18,706 bases of DNA, taken from positions 30,761 through 49,466 of the forward strand of contig DHXK01000037.1 in NCBI GenBank assembly GCA_002413665.1, given 5' to 3'. This DNA comes from Legionellales bacterium UBA5158. GTDB taxonomy: Bacteria; Pseudomonadota; Gammaproteobacteria; DSM-16500. Shown here piece by piece: positions 8,276 through 16,012 of the stretch. Numbering within the stretch: the stretch's first letter is position 1; each line of letters begins with the position of its first letter. The notes below the pieces were generated by a model. That model was not told the origin of the DNA. It ran no database searches and saw only the letters and a list, made by a program, of their open reading frames with translations. The position numbers and the translations under genes were made by a program.

Positions 8276-8748
8276 AAGACTGGTGGATAAATTTATCGAT
8301 TAAAGAAAAACAAACAGTTTCTATTGGCAGCATCGTTGTGGGAATTTTTTTAGTCTACCAATTCCTGTGGATACCGATGACCAATAGCACGCAACAGTTA
8401 CGCAAAAAAGTTTTACACAATCAAATTTTGCTGAGTTGGATGCAAGTTAGCGATCAGCGTATTCAAGTACTAGAGAACACGCAAACCATTCCTGCAATAA
8501 CAAAGTCATCTCTGTTAACGACTATCCAAAATGAACTAAAAAAGACTTCTTTTGCTAGTAACGCAACTCAATTGCAACAAGGTGAAAATAATTCAGTCAA
8601 ATTACATTTGCAAAAAGTGGATTTCGATAATTTGATGAAATGGTTAACCTCATTATCACAACAAAAAATTTCGATCAATCAAATGACGGTGATCGCCAGT
8701 GAAACACCGGGCATGGTTGAAGCTGAGTTGCAATTACAAAGCGCTTAA
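8272..8748 (+). CDS. gspM: Type II secretion inner-membrane protein GspM
   Basis: Partner of GspL in the inner-membrane platform. Short cytoplasmic N-terminus (MKDWWINLSIKEKQ), one transmembrane helix at about residues 16-36 (VSIGSIVVGIFLVYQFLWIP), and a periplasmic domain that ends in a ferredoxin-like region (KVDFDNLMKWLTSLS...ISINQMTV). 158 aa is normal. ATGA overlap with gspL. Last gene of the operon; no gspN follows. It converges with the Sel1 lipoprotein gene, leaving 18 nt between stops and no obvious terminator. Confidence 0.92.
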   Translation: MKDWWINLSIKEKQTVSIGSIVVGIFLVYQFLWIPMTNSTQQLRKKVLHNQILLSWMQVSDQRIQVLENTQTIPAITKSSLLTTIQNELKKTSFASNATQLQQGENNSVKLHLQKVDFDNLMKWLTSLSQQKISINQMTVIASETPGMVEAELQLQSA

Positions 8749-8766
8749 ACACCATCGCTTTCTTTA

Positions 8767-9069
8767 TTATTTAATCATACTCAAGGCCTTAATTGCTGCT
8801 TGATTATTCCTTGATGCAGCTTTTGTCATCCAAAAAATACCTGATTCACAATCACGAGTCACACCATAACCGTAGTAATACATATACCCTACCGCGTATT
8901 GTGCATCGACATTTCCTTCACATGCTAATGGTAATAATTCATGAAATGCTTGACGATATTCACCAGAAGCGAAACTCATTTTTCCTTTTTGTAATTCTTG
9001 CGAAATACGAGCAGAAGCACAAGCTTGCAAACTACAAAATAAAATAACAATCATTATTTTTTTAAACAT
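8767..9069 (-). CDS. Small Sel1-repeat lipoprotein
   Basis: A 100-aa predicted lipoprotein: basic/hydrophobic signal sequence MFKKIMIVILFCS and lipobox L14-Q-A-C17. Ala follows the lipidated Cys, so sorting to the outer membrane is expected. The mature part has one clear Sel1-like (TPR-related) repeat, with AQYAVGYMYYYGYGV then a WMTKAASR helix (about 56-90), and a partial one before it. It starts 8 nt after the gspC stop, so it is very likely co-transcribed with gspC and hemB. The TPR-like fold plus lipid anchor and gspC linkage make a role in T2SS assembly, for example pilotin-like, an attractive but unproven guess. A shorter member of the general Sel1 envelope-protein group is the conservative call. 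Confidence 0.8.
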   Translation of the reverse strand: MFKKIMIVILFCSLQACASARISQELQKGKMSFASGEYRQAFHELLPLACEGNVDAQYAVGYMYYYGYGVTRDCESGIFWMTKAASRNNQAAIKALSMIK

Positions 9070-9077
9070 AAATCTCC

Positions 9078-9599
9078 TTAACTTGCTTTTAAAGTTGATG
9101 GTGGCAAATCATGAAAAGACAAGGCTGGCCTTGCCAAAGGTAATTTTTCCAATCGACCTCCATGCTCTAACACAACACCGCTATCATTCACGGCATTAAT
9201 TTTTATACCCGCTGTCAGCACATCGCCCACTGCGTACACTTTACCAGGCTGTCCTGATTCTGAGATGATGGCTTTGGATAAATTATCCTGATCGACTTTG
9301 ACTATACCTGTCAAATGCAATTGCAAACTAGTAATAGGCAAAAATGCAGCATCTTCTTCATTAGACTGTCCAAACAAATGTAATGAAGGGAGTTGTAAAA
9401 TCAATTGTGAAGCTTCGTTGGAAATAGGAATTGCAGTTGTGATAACTTTTTTATGCGTTAACATAAAGTCTGAATGCCAGGTGAATAAAATATTGAGTAA
9501 CGTCGCTAAAAGTATCACGCTTAGCACAATGGATACGGCTAAACCCAGTTGTTTACCTCGCTGTGTTGCGAACATTTGTGTACTGAATTCTTCAAACAT
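9078..9599 (-). CDS. gspC: Type II secretion protein GspC
   Basis: Inner-membrane protein linking the platform to the outer-membrane secretin GspD. The ATG at 9599 has AAAGG 7 nt upstream; the in-frame TTG at 9626 would overlap hemB and is less likely. Order of parts: short cytoplasmic N-terminus, one transmembrane helix (about 18-40), the HLFG motif (74-77), and a homology-region domain (about 88-157: LQLHLTGIVK, KAIISESG, VYAVGDVL, VVLEHGGRLEKLPL). At 173 aa it stops after the homology region, with no PDZ or coiled-coil domain. It sits 2 nt after hemB and away from, though adjacent to, the gspG-M operon, facing it. Confidence 0.92.
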   Translation of the reverse strand: MFEEFSTQMFATQRGKQLGLAVSIVLSVILLATLLNILFTWHSDFMLTHKKVITTAIPISNEASQLILQLPSLHLFGQSNEEDAAFLPITSLQLHLTGIVKVDQDNLSKAIISESGQPGKVYAVGDVLTAGIKINAVNDSGVVLEHGGRLEKLPLARPALSFHDLPPSTLKAS

Positions 9600-9601
9600 A
9601 T

Positions 9602-10618
9602 TTATACCTTTATATCCTGCAACCAAATAGCTACTTGCTTAGCATAATACGTGAGTATTGCATCTGCACCAGCACGCTTCATACAAATTAATGATTCCAT
9701 TACAGCAGCCTGCTCATTCAACCACCCTTTTTCTGCAGCAGCTTTTAGCATGGCATATTCTCCGCTCACTTGATAAACAAATGTTGGCATCTGAAATTGT
9801 TTTTTCACCTGATTTACAATATCTAAATACGGCATCCCAGGTTTTATCATGACAATATCTGCGCCTTCTGCAACATCTAAAGCCACTTCATGAAGAGCTT
9901 CATTCACATTGCATGGCTCTATTTGATATTGTGATTTATCCGCTTTACCTAATGCTGTAGCTGAACCGACTGCTTCTCGAAAAGGTCCATAAAAACTGGA
10001 TGCATATTTAGCAGAGTAAGCAAGAATGCCAGTGTTTGTGTATCCTGCTTTTTCTAATGCAGAGCGTATTAAGCCTATCCTTCCATCCATCATATCAGAA
10101 GGCGCAACTATATCTGCGCCAGCTTCTGCATGTGACAATGCTTGCTGAATTAAAATCGCGATCGTAGCATCATTCACTACATAATTATTATTATCGGTCA
10201 AACCATCTTGCCCATGTGACGTATAAGGATCTAATGCAACATCCGTTATCACCCCCAAATCAGGAAATGATTTCTTCAATTGACGCACAGCTCGCTGTAC
10301 TAAACCATTAGCATGGTAGGACTCTTCTGCCAATACTGTTTTTTGTGCAACATCAATAACGGGGAACAAAGCAATAGCGGGTATACCCAACTTAACTAAC
10401 ACTTCTGCTTCTTGTAACAATAAATCTATACTCAAGCGCTCTATTCCAGGCATAGAACTAATCGCCAGGCGTTGATTTTCACCTTCCGTGATGAATAAAG
10501 GATAAATTAAATCAGTAACACTTAGCCGAGTTTCAGCCATCAGCCCGCGCGCGAACTTCTTAAATCGCATGCGCCGCATCCGCGTTGCTGGAAAAGATCG
10601 AGAAAATTGACCTGTCAT
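9602..10618 (-). CDS. hemB: Delta-aminolevulinic acid dehydratase (porphobilinogen synthase)
   Basis: Condenses two 5-aminolevulinate molecules to porphobilinogen in haem synthesis; cytosolic homo-octamer in the family. The N-terminus has FPATRMRRMR (9-18). The active-site lysines are Lys204 (AYSAKYASSF) and Lys259 (MIKPGMPY), the latter forming the Schiff base. In the metal-binding stretch DVALDPYTSHGQDG the three zinc cysteines of the E. coli enzyme are Ala128, Asp130 and Asp138, the pattern of the Pseudomonas-type magnesium-dependent enzymes. 338 aa is full length. First gene of a minus-strand set with gspC (2 nt away) and the Sel1 lipoprotein gene; divergent from rsmJ. Confidence 0.97.
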   Translation of the reverse strand: MTGQFSRSFPATRMRRMRFKKFARGLMAETRLSVTDLIYPLFITEGENQRLAISSMPGIERLSIDLLLQEAEVLVKLGIPAIALFPVIDVAQKTVLAEESYHANGLVQRAVRQLKKSFPDLGVITDVALDPYTSHGQDGLTDNNNYVVNDATIAILIQQALSHAEAGADIVAPSDMMDGRIGLIRSALEKAGYTNTGILAYSAKYASSFYGPFREAVGSATALGKADKSQYQIEPCNVNEALHEVALDVAEGADIVMIKPGMPYLDIVNQVKKQFQMPTFVYQVSGEYAMLKAAAEKGWLNEQAAVMESLICMKRAGADAILTYYAKQVAIWLQDIKV

Positions 10619-10661
10619 CTAAACACCATTAAAGAAGCTAAGCTTTCAAAAACTATTGCGT

Positions 10662-10667
10662 ATTATA
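10662..10667 (-). promoter_or_regulatory. Candidate -10 box for hemB-gspC
   Basis: Reads TATAAT on the minus strand, 43 nt upstream of the hemB ATG. No clear -35 is visible. The 109-nt divergent region also holds TATACT on the plus strand (10689-10694), a possible -10 for rsmJ. Confidence 0.4.
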
Positions 10668-10688
10668 CGCGATTTATTCTAATTGAGT

Positions 10689-10694
10689 TATACT
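10689..10694 (+). promoter_or_regulatory. Candidate -10 box for rsmJ-dedA
   Basis: TATACT lies 33 nt upstream of the rsmJ ATG (10728) in the divergent hemB/rsmJ spacer. No well-spaced -35 was found, so this is a weak call. Confidence 0.3.
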
Positions 10695-10727
10695 GCGCGC
10701 CCAATACATTATTAAAAATTGAACTTT

Positions 10728-11492
10728 ATGAAAACACATCAGATCGGTATTTATGCTACAAAAGAAAATTTAACCACAAAAGCCCAACTGCTGTCAGAGC
10801 ACTTAAGTCTACCTATTGCGAAAAATAAAAACGAGTATGATTATCTACTTATAATCACTCCAGAGGGCTTGGGCTTAGTTAAGACTGGCACTAAAATACT
10901 GCCTTTGATGATCGATTTCCTCTCAGGTAGAATGACCTATCGTCGCCAGCATGCTAGTTTACGAAAAGAAATTTTAGCGCGAGCTTTAGGCTTAAAAAAC
11001 AAATCTCCTTTAAAAATTGTTGATGCTACTGGTGGACTGGGCAGAGATAGCTTTATTTTGGCTTCATTAGGATTTGAAGTTCAACTGCTAGAGCGCTCAC
11101 CTATTATTCATGCTTTATTAGAAGACGGACTAGTAAGGGCTAAACAAGACCCTAAAGTTGCACCTATAGTCGAACGCTTGACGCTGCATTATGCCAATGC
11201 AATTGAATGGTTACAGCAACTGGGCCCAGATAATCGACCGGATATTATTTATATAGACCCTATGTTTCCAGAACGCTCAAAGTCAGCACTTTCTAAAAAA
11301 GATATGCAAATTTTTCATGATATTGTAGGCGCTGATAGTGATGCAGAGCTGCTTTTAAACACAGCCCTAGCTTGTGCCACCCAGCGGGTTGTGATAAAAA
11401 GACCCCGTCTTGCTGGCTTTTTAGCAGACTTAGAACCTGCGTTTTCTCACACTGGAAGCAGTAGCCGTTTCGATATTTATTTAGCTAGGTAA
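10728..11492 (+). CDS. rsmJ: 16S rRNA (guanine-1516-N2)-methyltransferase RsmJ
   Basis: SAM-dependent methyltransferase that methylates G1516 of 16S rRNA (former yhiQ). The family signature VDATGGLGRDSFILASLG (98-115) is the SAM-binding motif I, followed by the acidic LLERSP loop. The catalytic motif is YIDPMFPER (175-183), and IKRPR (223-227) is also typical. The ATG at 10728 is preferred over a TTG three codons upstream; neither has a strong Shine-Dalgarno. 254 aa is normal. The DedA-family gene starts 4 nt after its stop, so the two form a small operon. Confidence 0.94.
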   Translation: MKTHQIGIYATKENLTTKAQLLSEHLSLPIAKNKNEYDYLLIITPEGLGLVKTGTKILPLMIDFLSGRMTYRRQHASLRKEILARALGLKNKSPLKIVDATGGLGRDSFILASLGFEVQLLERSPIIHALLEDGLVRAKQDPKVAPIVERLTLHYANAIEWLQQLGPDNRPDIIYIDPMFPERSKSALSKKDMQIFHDIVGADSDAELLLNTALACATQRVVIKRPRLAGFLADLEPAFSHTGSSSRFDIYLAR

Positions 11493-11496
11493 CCAT

Positions 11497-12147
11497 ATGG
11501 ACATATTACATACCTTATTCGACTTTCTTTTGAACCTGGATCAACATTTATTCACTTTTGTTTCCCAATACGGTTCATGGACCTACGCCTTGTTGTTTTT
11601 AATTATTTTTATTGAGACAGGTTTAGTCGTAGCACCATTTTTGCCAGGAGATTCTTTGTTATTTGCAGCAGGAACTATCGCTGCTAACACAAGTAACTCA
11701 CTCAATATTCATATACTTTTTATTTTATTAGTGACAGCCTCTATTATAGGAAATAGTTTAAATTATTTAATTGGAAGGTTTATAGGGCCCAAAGTTTTTC
11801 ACTCGCCCTCCTCACGCTTTTTTAATAAACAGCATTTGGTGCGAGCCAATACTTTCTATAAAAAATATGGCGGTAAAGCCTTAGTTTTAGCGCGATTCAT
11901 GCCTATCATTCGTAGCTTTGCTCCTTTTGTAGCAGGCATAGCTTCCATGAATTTTAAGCGCTTCATGGCCTATAACGTATTGGGAGCAGTGCTTTGGGTA
12001 GGTAGTTTATTGTATACCAGCTATTTATTCAGCAACTTGGCATTTGTGAAAGAGCATTTTTCTACCGTTATTTTAGTTATTATTGGCATCTCTCTATTGC
12101 CACCCCTGATTGAAATGTCCAGGCACCTATACTTGAAAAGAGCATAA
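11497..12147 (+). CDS. DedA-family membrane protein
   Basis: Integral membrane protein of the DedA/VTT superfamily, linked in other bacteria to lipid scrambling/undecaprenyl-phosphate recycling and to maintaining proton motive force. Visible family features: the re-entrant FIETGLVVAPFLPGDSLL (38-55) with Glu40 and the PGD turn, and the FMPIIRSFAPFVAG motif (134-147) with the key Arg139. Hydrophobic segments lie at about 28-60, 71-95, 135-150, 158-180 and 188-203. 216 aa is typical. AGG about 6 nt upstream supports the ATG. The exact paralogue (YqjA, YghB, DedA) cannot be set from sequence alone. Confidence 0.92.
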   Translation: MDILHTLFDFLLNLDQHLFTFVSQYGSWTYALLFLIIFIETGLVVAPFLPGDSLLFAAGTIAANTSNSLNIHILFILLVTASIIGNSLNYLIGRFIGPKVFHSPSSRFFNKQHLVRANTFYKKYGGKALVLARFMPIIRSFAPFVAGIASMNFKRFMAYNVLGAVLWVGSLLYTSYLFSNLAFVKEHFSTVILVIIGISLLPPLIEMSRHLYLKRA

Positions 12148-12154
12148 TGACAAC

Positions 12155-12185
12155 TCCCTAGCAGTTCAATAGCCCCTGCTAGGGA
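12155..12185. terminator. Perfect inverted repeat between convergent genes
   Basis: TCCCTAGCAG (12155-12164) and CTGCTAGGGA (12176-12185) form a perfect 10-bp stem with an 11-nt loop. It lies between the 3' ends of the DedA gene and the secreted-protein gene, where a bidirectional terminator is expected. No T-run follows on either strand, so it may be a rho-assisted terminator or a 3'-end stabiliser. Confidence 0.55.
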
Positions 12186-12203
12186 CGCTTAATCACATCT
12201 TAT

Positions 12204-12638
12204 TCAGGGGCCATATGCAAATGTGCAAGCCTCTAAACTCTCTGTGCATATTTTACCTTCTTTAAGATTTGCGGGCATGGGCCAACCGCCATCTCGCCAA
12301 GCACTCGCTGTAGGTTGAGGAACACCACCCCAACTATTCTGACTTAGCTCCACCCAATTTCCTTTACTATCACCGTAAAAACAATTAGTTGAACCTACCA
12401 TGGGATCTTGCGATGCTCCCCAAAAGGCCGCCCTAAAGCTGACAGGATGCTCACCGGGCTCAACATCGCCGTGATAACCGTCCCACCAAGGGGCCATCCA
12501 ATTGCAATGACGAGCGGCATCTTGGGCTACGCATTTAAAAGTAACTTGTTCAAGGGGTGGGCAATTTGCAAGCGCTATGGCGGGAATAAAAAACCCTAAA
12601 GCGATCAAAAGCGTCAAATTTTTGGGAAAATGCTTCAT
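12204..12638 (-). CDS. Secreted small protein, possibly DUF3757-like
   Basis: A 144-aa protein with a clear signal peptide (basic MKHFPK, hydrophobic core LTLLIALGFFIPA, cleavage after ALA24). The mature part is Cys- and Trp-rich: CPP near its start, HCNWMAPWWDGY, VSFRAAFWGAS, TNCFYGD, and a C-terminal KICTESLEACTFAYGP. This spacing of Cys, Trp and a 'F.AAFWG' strand recalls DUF3757 proteins of Legionella, from memory only. The start at 12638 is preferred over 12671 because it gives a conventional signal peptide; both have weak upstream AGG-like sites. Probably periplasmic or exported and disulphide-bonded. Given the T2SS operon nearby it could be a T2SS substrate, which is speculation. Confidence 0.75.
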   Translation of the reverse strand: MKHFPKNLTLLIALGFFIPAIALANCPPLEQVTFKCVAQDAARHCNWMAPWWDGYHGDVEPGEHPVSFRAAFWGASQDPMVGSTNCFYGDSKGNWVELSQNSWGGVPQPTASAWRDGGWPMPANLKEGKICTESLEACTFAYGP

Positions 12639-12741
12639 GAAATCATAAGACCTTATTTTTAAAGAATGCATTATATATACAACCCTAGGCTTATCACAAG
12701 AGATCCCTAAATCAGCATGTTGTGTTTAACTACGGCTAATG

Positions 12742-12750
12742 TGCTAAGAT
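12742..12750 (+). promoter_or_regulatory. Candidate extended -10 promoter for aroQ-accB-accC
   Basis: TGCTAAGAT contains an extended -10 (TG-N-TAAGAT). A TTGTGT possible -35 lies at 12720-12725 with 19-nt spacing. It is 80 nt upstream of the aroQ ATG at 12830, leaving a moderately long leader. Confidence 0.4.
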
Positions 12751-12829
12751 CGTGCTGAGATCTGGACAAAATACTCGAGTTCATGCAAAATGCTCGGCTG
12801 AGTCCCATATGGGTATAAAGACAAAAAAT

Positions 12830-13330
12830 ATGGCAACTATTCTGGTTTTACATGGGCCCAACTTGAATCTTTTAGGTTCACGTGAACCCCAACATTATGG
12901 CACAGAGACTTTGTCTACTATCAATGACTCTTTGCATAATTTAGCGTCTCAATTAGGGCACATTCTTTTAACAGCGCAAAGTAATCACGAAGGCGCGTTA
13001 GTTGATCGCCTTCAACTTTGTGTTGATGATAAAATCGATTTTATCTTATTTAATCCTGCTGCCTACACTCATACCAGCATTGTGTTGCGTGATACTTTGC
13101 TAGCAATTGCTATACCCTTTGTGGAAGTTCACATTTCTAATATTCATAAACGCGAATCTTTCCGCACACAATCTTACTTTTCCGATATTGCTCAAGGCAC
13201 GATTAGTGGCTTAGGCTGCGAAGGTTATTTACTGGCTTTACGTTATGCGCACTCTTACTTACTTTCTAACAACCATGACTCGATAGGAGCTAATGCACCG
13301 TTATGGACCTGCGAAAAATCCGAAAACTGA
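12830..13330 (+). CDS. aroQ: 3-dehydroquinate dehydratase, type II
   Basis: Converts 3-dehydroquinate to 3-dehydroshikimate in the shikimate pathway; dodecameric type II enzyme. Visible features: LHGPNLNLLG (7-16), catalytic Tyr23 in REPQHYG, QSNHEG (50-55), NPAAYTHTS (75-83), and Glu99/His101 in VEVHISN followed by RESF. The start at 12830 (MATILVLHGP) matches the usual N-terminus; upstream in-frame ATGs exist at 12809 and 12752 but would add non-family residues. The C-terminal tail after HSYLL runs 28 nt into accB, making this 166-aa protein longer than the usual ~150. First gene of the aroQ-accB-accC-prmA block, an arrangement found in many gammaproteobacteria. Confidence 0.96.
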   Translation: MATILVLHGPNLNLLGSREPQHYGTETLSTINDSLHNLASQLGHILLTAQSNHEGALVDRLQLCVDDKIDFILFNPAAYTHTSIVLRDTLLAIAIPFVEVHISNIHKRESFRTQSYFSDIAQGTISGLGCEGYLLALRYAHSYLLSNNHDSIGANAPLWTCEKSEN

Positions 13331-13752
13331 TAGAATTGATTCAAGAAACTGGCATTGCTGAAATTGAGATTCACGAAGGTGAAGAATCTGTCCGAATTAG
13401 TCGTGATAGTGGACGCGCTGCAATTCATACAGCACCTCAAATACATTACACAACTGCACCAGAAGCGCCCCGAGCGGCGCCTGCTGAGCCAGTAACAACC
13501 CCTGCTCCCGCTGAAAACAAGCATTTTGTAAAAGCCCCTATGGTTGGAACTGTTTATTTGTCTCCGTCACCAGGCGCCAAAAAATTTGTAGAATTAGGTC
13601 AAACTGTTCAAGCAGGCGATACATTATGCTTAATCGAGGCCATGAAAATGTTTAATCAAATTGAAGCTGATAAGTCAGGCACAGTTACCGCTATCCTTGT
13701 TGATACGGGCGTTCCTGTTGAATTTAGTCAGCCTTTATTTGCCATTGAATAA
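13303..13752 (+). CDS. accB: Biotin carboxyl carrier protein of acetyl-CoA carboxylase
   Basis: Carries the carboxylated biotin between biotin carboxylase and carboxyltransferase in the first step of fatty-acid synthesis. The N-terminal domain starts MDLRKIRKLIELI, an Ala/Pro-rich linker spans about 44-72, and the biotinyl domain runs 73-149 with the biotin-accepting Lys115 in IEAMKM. 149 aa is normal. The start lies inside the 3' end of aroQ (28-nt overlap), so translation may be partly coupled. accC follows after 35 nt. Confidence 0.97.
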   Translation: MDLRKIRKLIELIQETGIAEIEIHEGEESVRISRDSGRAAIHTAPQIHYTTAPEAPRAAPAEPVTTPAPAENKHFVKAPMVGTVYLSPSPGAKKFVELGQTVQAGDTLCLIEAMKMFNQIEADKSGTVTAILVDTGVPVEFSQPLFAIE

Positions 13753-13787
13753 AATTCTGCTTCCATTAACAGGGTGAGAAAAAAATT

Positions 13788-15128
13788 ATGCTAAATAAAA
13801 TTGTCATCGCCAATCGGGGCGAAATCGCTCTGCGCATATTGCGGGCGTGCAAGGAACTGGGAATTAAAACTGTTGCTGTACACTCCACTGCAGATCGAGA
13901 TTTAATGCATGTTCGACTTGCAGATGAATCTGTTTGCATTGGGCCTGCCTCCCCCCAAGAAAGTTACTTAAGTATTCCAGCTATCGTCAGCGCTGCAGAA
14001 ATTACCGACGCAGTTGCGATTCATCCCGGCTATGGCTTTCTTGCTGAAAATGCAGACTTTGCTGAACAAGTTGAAAAAAGTGGATTTATTTTTATTGGCC
14101 CTCGCCCTGACACCATACGTGAAATGGGCGACAAAGTGGCAGCCATTAATGCGATGAAACGCTTGGGCATCCCTTGTGTTCCAGGCTCTAGTGAGCCTAT
14201 TAACGATGATGATGCTGCCACTATTCAAATGGCACGTGACATAGGTTACCCCATCATTATTAAAGCAGCGGGCGGCGGTGGTGGTCGCGGCATGCGAGTT
14301 GTGCACACTGAATCACATTTATTAAATGCCATTGCGATGACCAAAACAGAAGCTCTTGCTGCTTTTAATAATGATAAAGTGTATATGGAAAAATATTTAC
14401 AAACGCCTAGGCATATTGAGATTCAAGTGATTGGCGATGGTCAAGGAAATGCGGTGCATTTAGGAGAACGTGATTGCTCTATGCAGCGTCGTCACCAAAA
14501 AATAATTGAAGAAGCACCTGCTCCAGGCATCTCCATAGAACAGCGTAACAAAATAGGCGAGCGTTGCGCGCAAGCCTGTCGTGATATGAGTTATCGAGGC
14601 GCAGGAACGTTCGAATTTTTATATGAGAATAATGAGTTCTTTTTCATAGAAATGAATACACGCATCCAAGTGGAACATCCTGTTACTGAAATGATTACGG
14701 GTATTGATATTGTGAAAGAGCAATTAAGTATTGCAGCTGGTAATCCACTTTCTTTCACACAAGCCGATATAAAAATTCAAGGTCATGCTATTGAATGCAG
14801 AATTAATGCAGAAGATCCTCGCACTTTCATGCCCTGCCCTGGAACAATTACACATTTCCATGCGCCAGGAGGTCCTGGCATTCGTTTAGATTCACATATT
14901 TATAGCAGTTACAAAGTACCGCCTTACTATGATTCACTTATCGCAAAAGTCATTGCTTATGGCGAGACACGTGAAATTGCATTAGCACGTATGCGCAACG
15001 CATTAGATGAAACAGTTATTGACGGCATCAAAACTAATTTATCCTTGCATCAAGATATTTTACGGAATGCGACTTTCCAACGTGGTGGCACAAACATTCA
15101 TTATCTCGAACAATGGCTGAGTACATAA
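13788..15128 (+). CDS. accC: Biotin carboxylase subunit of acetyl-CoA carboxylase
   Basis: ATP-dependent carboxylation of biotin on AccB. ATP-grasp enzyme of 446 aa with an N-terminal pre-ATP-grasp domain (MLNKIVIANRGEIALR), the Gly-rich loop AAGGGGGRGMR (160-170), and active-site residues at the same numbers as in the E. coli enzyme: Lys116, Lys159, Lys238, Glu276, Glu288, Arg292 and Glu296 (MNTRIQVEHP). AGGGTGAG about 9 nt upstream supports the start. The stop overlaps the prmA ATG by 1 nt (TAATG). Confidence 0.98.
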   Translation: MLNKIVIANRGEIALRILRACKELGIKTVAVHSTADRDLMHVRLADESVCIGPASPQESYLSIPAIVSAAEITDAVAIHPGYGFLAENADFAEQVEKSGFIFIGPRPDTIREMGDKVAAINAMKRLGIPCVPGSSEPINDDDAATIQMARDIGYPIIIKAAGGGGGRGMRVVHTESHLLNAIAMTKTEALAAFNNDKVYMEKYLQTPRHIEIQVIGDGQGNAVHLGERDCSMQRRHQKIIEEAPAPGISIEQRNKIGERCAQACRDMSYRGAGTFEFLYENNEFFFIEMNTRIQVEHPVTEMITGIDIVKEQLSIAAGNPLSFTQADIKIQGHAIECRINAEDPRTFMPCPGTITHFHAPGGPGIRLDSHIYSSYKVPPYYDSLIAKVIAYGETREIALARMRNALDETVIDGIKTNLSLHQDILRNATFQRGGTNIHYLEQWLST

Positions 15129-16012
15129 TGCCCTGGATTGAATTACATATTACAACGACGGCTGAATCTGCGACAAAAATCAGTGACGAATTAGAAGCGC
15201 TTGGCGTGCAAGCGCTAACTTCTCGCGATGCAGGAAACGCACCCATTTATGAACCTGCATTTGATGCCACTCCCAGTTGGCCGGATACTATTTTAATAGC
15301 GTTATTTGATGCAGAACAAAATTTAACGCCTGTGTTAAATTATTTAGAAAATCAACGCTCTCATGGGTTTCTCCATGAAGTAACACAACATCATTTAGCT
15401 GACCAAGATTGGGAACGTACCTGTCTGGATGAACTAGAACCTATGTGTTTTGGACTACGTCTTTGGATTTGCCCCAGTTGGAAAAAACCTAAAGACCCTT
15501 CTGCCATTAATATTATTTTAGATCCTGGATTAGCGTTTGGCACAGGCACTCATGCCACGACATCTTTATGTTTAGAGTGGTTGGATGAAAATATAAAAGG
15601 TGGTGAAAGTGTAATTGACTATGGTTGTGGCTCTGGCATTTTAGCGCTTGCTGCTATTAAATTAGGTGCACACCATGCTATTGCTATCGATCATGATCTA
15701 CGAGCATTAGAAGTCACACGCACTAATGCAGAACGAAATGATGTGAATGAAAAACAGCTTGAAATATATTTTCCAGACGATGCACCAGCTCCTCAAGTGG
15801 ATTTATTAATCGCTAATATTTTAGCACAACCGCTTATTTCGCTTGCATCAAAATTGGCAACGCTAGTGGAACCCAATGGGAAAATTTTATTATCAGGAAT
15901 TTTAGCGGAACAAGCAGAGTCTGTAGCTGCAGCTTATACGCCTTGGTTCAAGATGGAAAAACCCACACAGAAAAATGAGTGGATACGTTTAAAAGGCACA
16001 AAAAAACTTTAG
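15128..16012 (+). CDS. prmA: Ribosomal protein L11 methyltransferase
   Basis: Methylates ribosomal protein L11. The start at 15128 (MPWIELHI) matches the family N-terminus and overlaps the accC stop; an in-frame ATG at 15113 would add five residues. The N-terminal substrate-recognition domain includes DQDWERTC. The SAM domain has LDPGLAFGTGTHATT (about 137-151), motif I VIDYGCGSGILALAAIKLGA (about 162-181), and LLIANILAQPL (about 228-238). 294 aa is normal. The last ~45 nt of coding sequence have a diverged copy just downstream (see the repeat at 15941-16072). Confidence 0.96.
   Translation: MPWIELHITTTAESATKISDELEALGVQALTSRDAGNAPIYEPAFDATPSWPDTILIALFDAEQNLTPVLNYLENQRSHGFLHEVTQHHLADQDWERTCLDELEPMCFGLRLWICPSWKKPKDPSAINIILDPGLAFGTGTHATTSLCLEWLDENIKGGESVIDYGCGSGILALAAIKLGAHHAIAIDHDLRALEVTRTNAERNDVNEKQLEIYFPDDAPAPQVDLLIANILAQPLISLASKLATLVEPNGKILLSGILAEQAESVAAAYTPWFKMEKPTQKNEWIRLKGTKKL

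Noticed and set aside
9298..9630. Plus-strand Cys-rich open frame opposite gspC
   Set aside because: Fully antisense to gspC, whose HLFG motif and homology region are clear; the Cys content follows from antisense codons.
12155..12185. Attachment site or operator at the perfect inverted repeat
   Set aside because: Its place between two convergent 3' ends fits a transcript-end hairpin better, and no integrase or regulator gene is nearby.
12752..12829. 26-residue upstream extension of AroQ
   Set aside because: Family members begin at MATILVLHGP-like sequence; the extension lacks family residues and starts 2 nt after the candidate -10 box.
13968..14306. Two minus-strand open frames inside accC
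   Set aside because: They lie wholly within a strongly supported biotin carboxylase gene and show no family features; antisense shadows.
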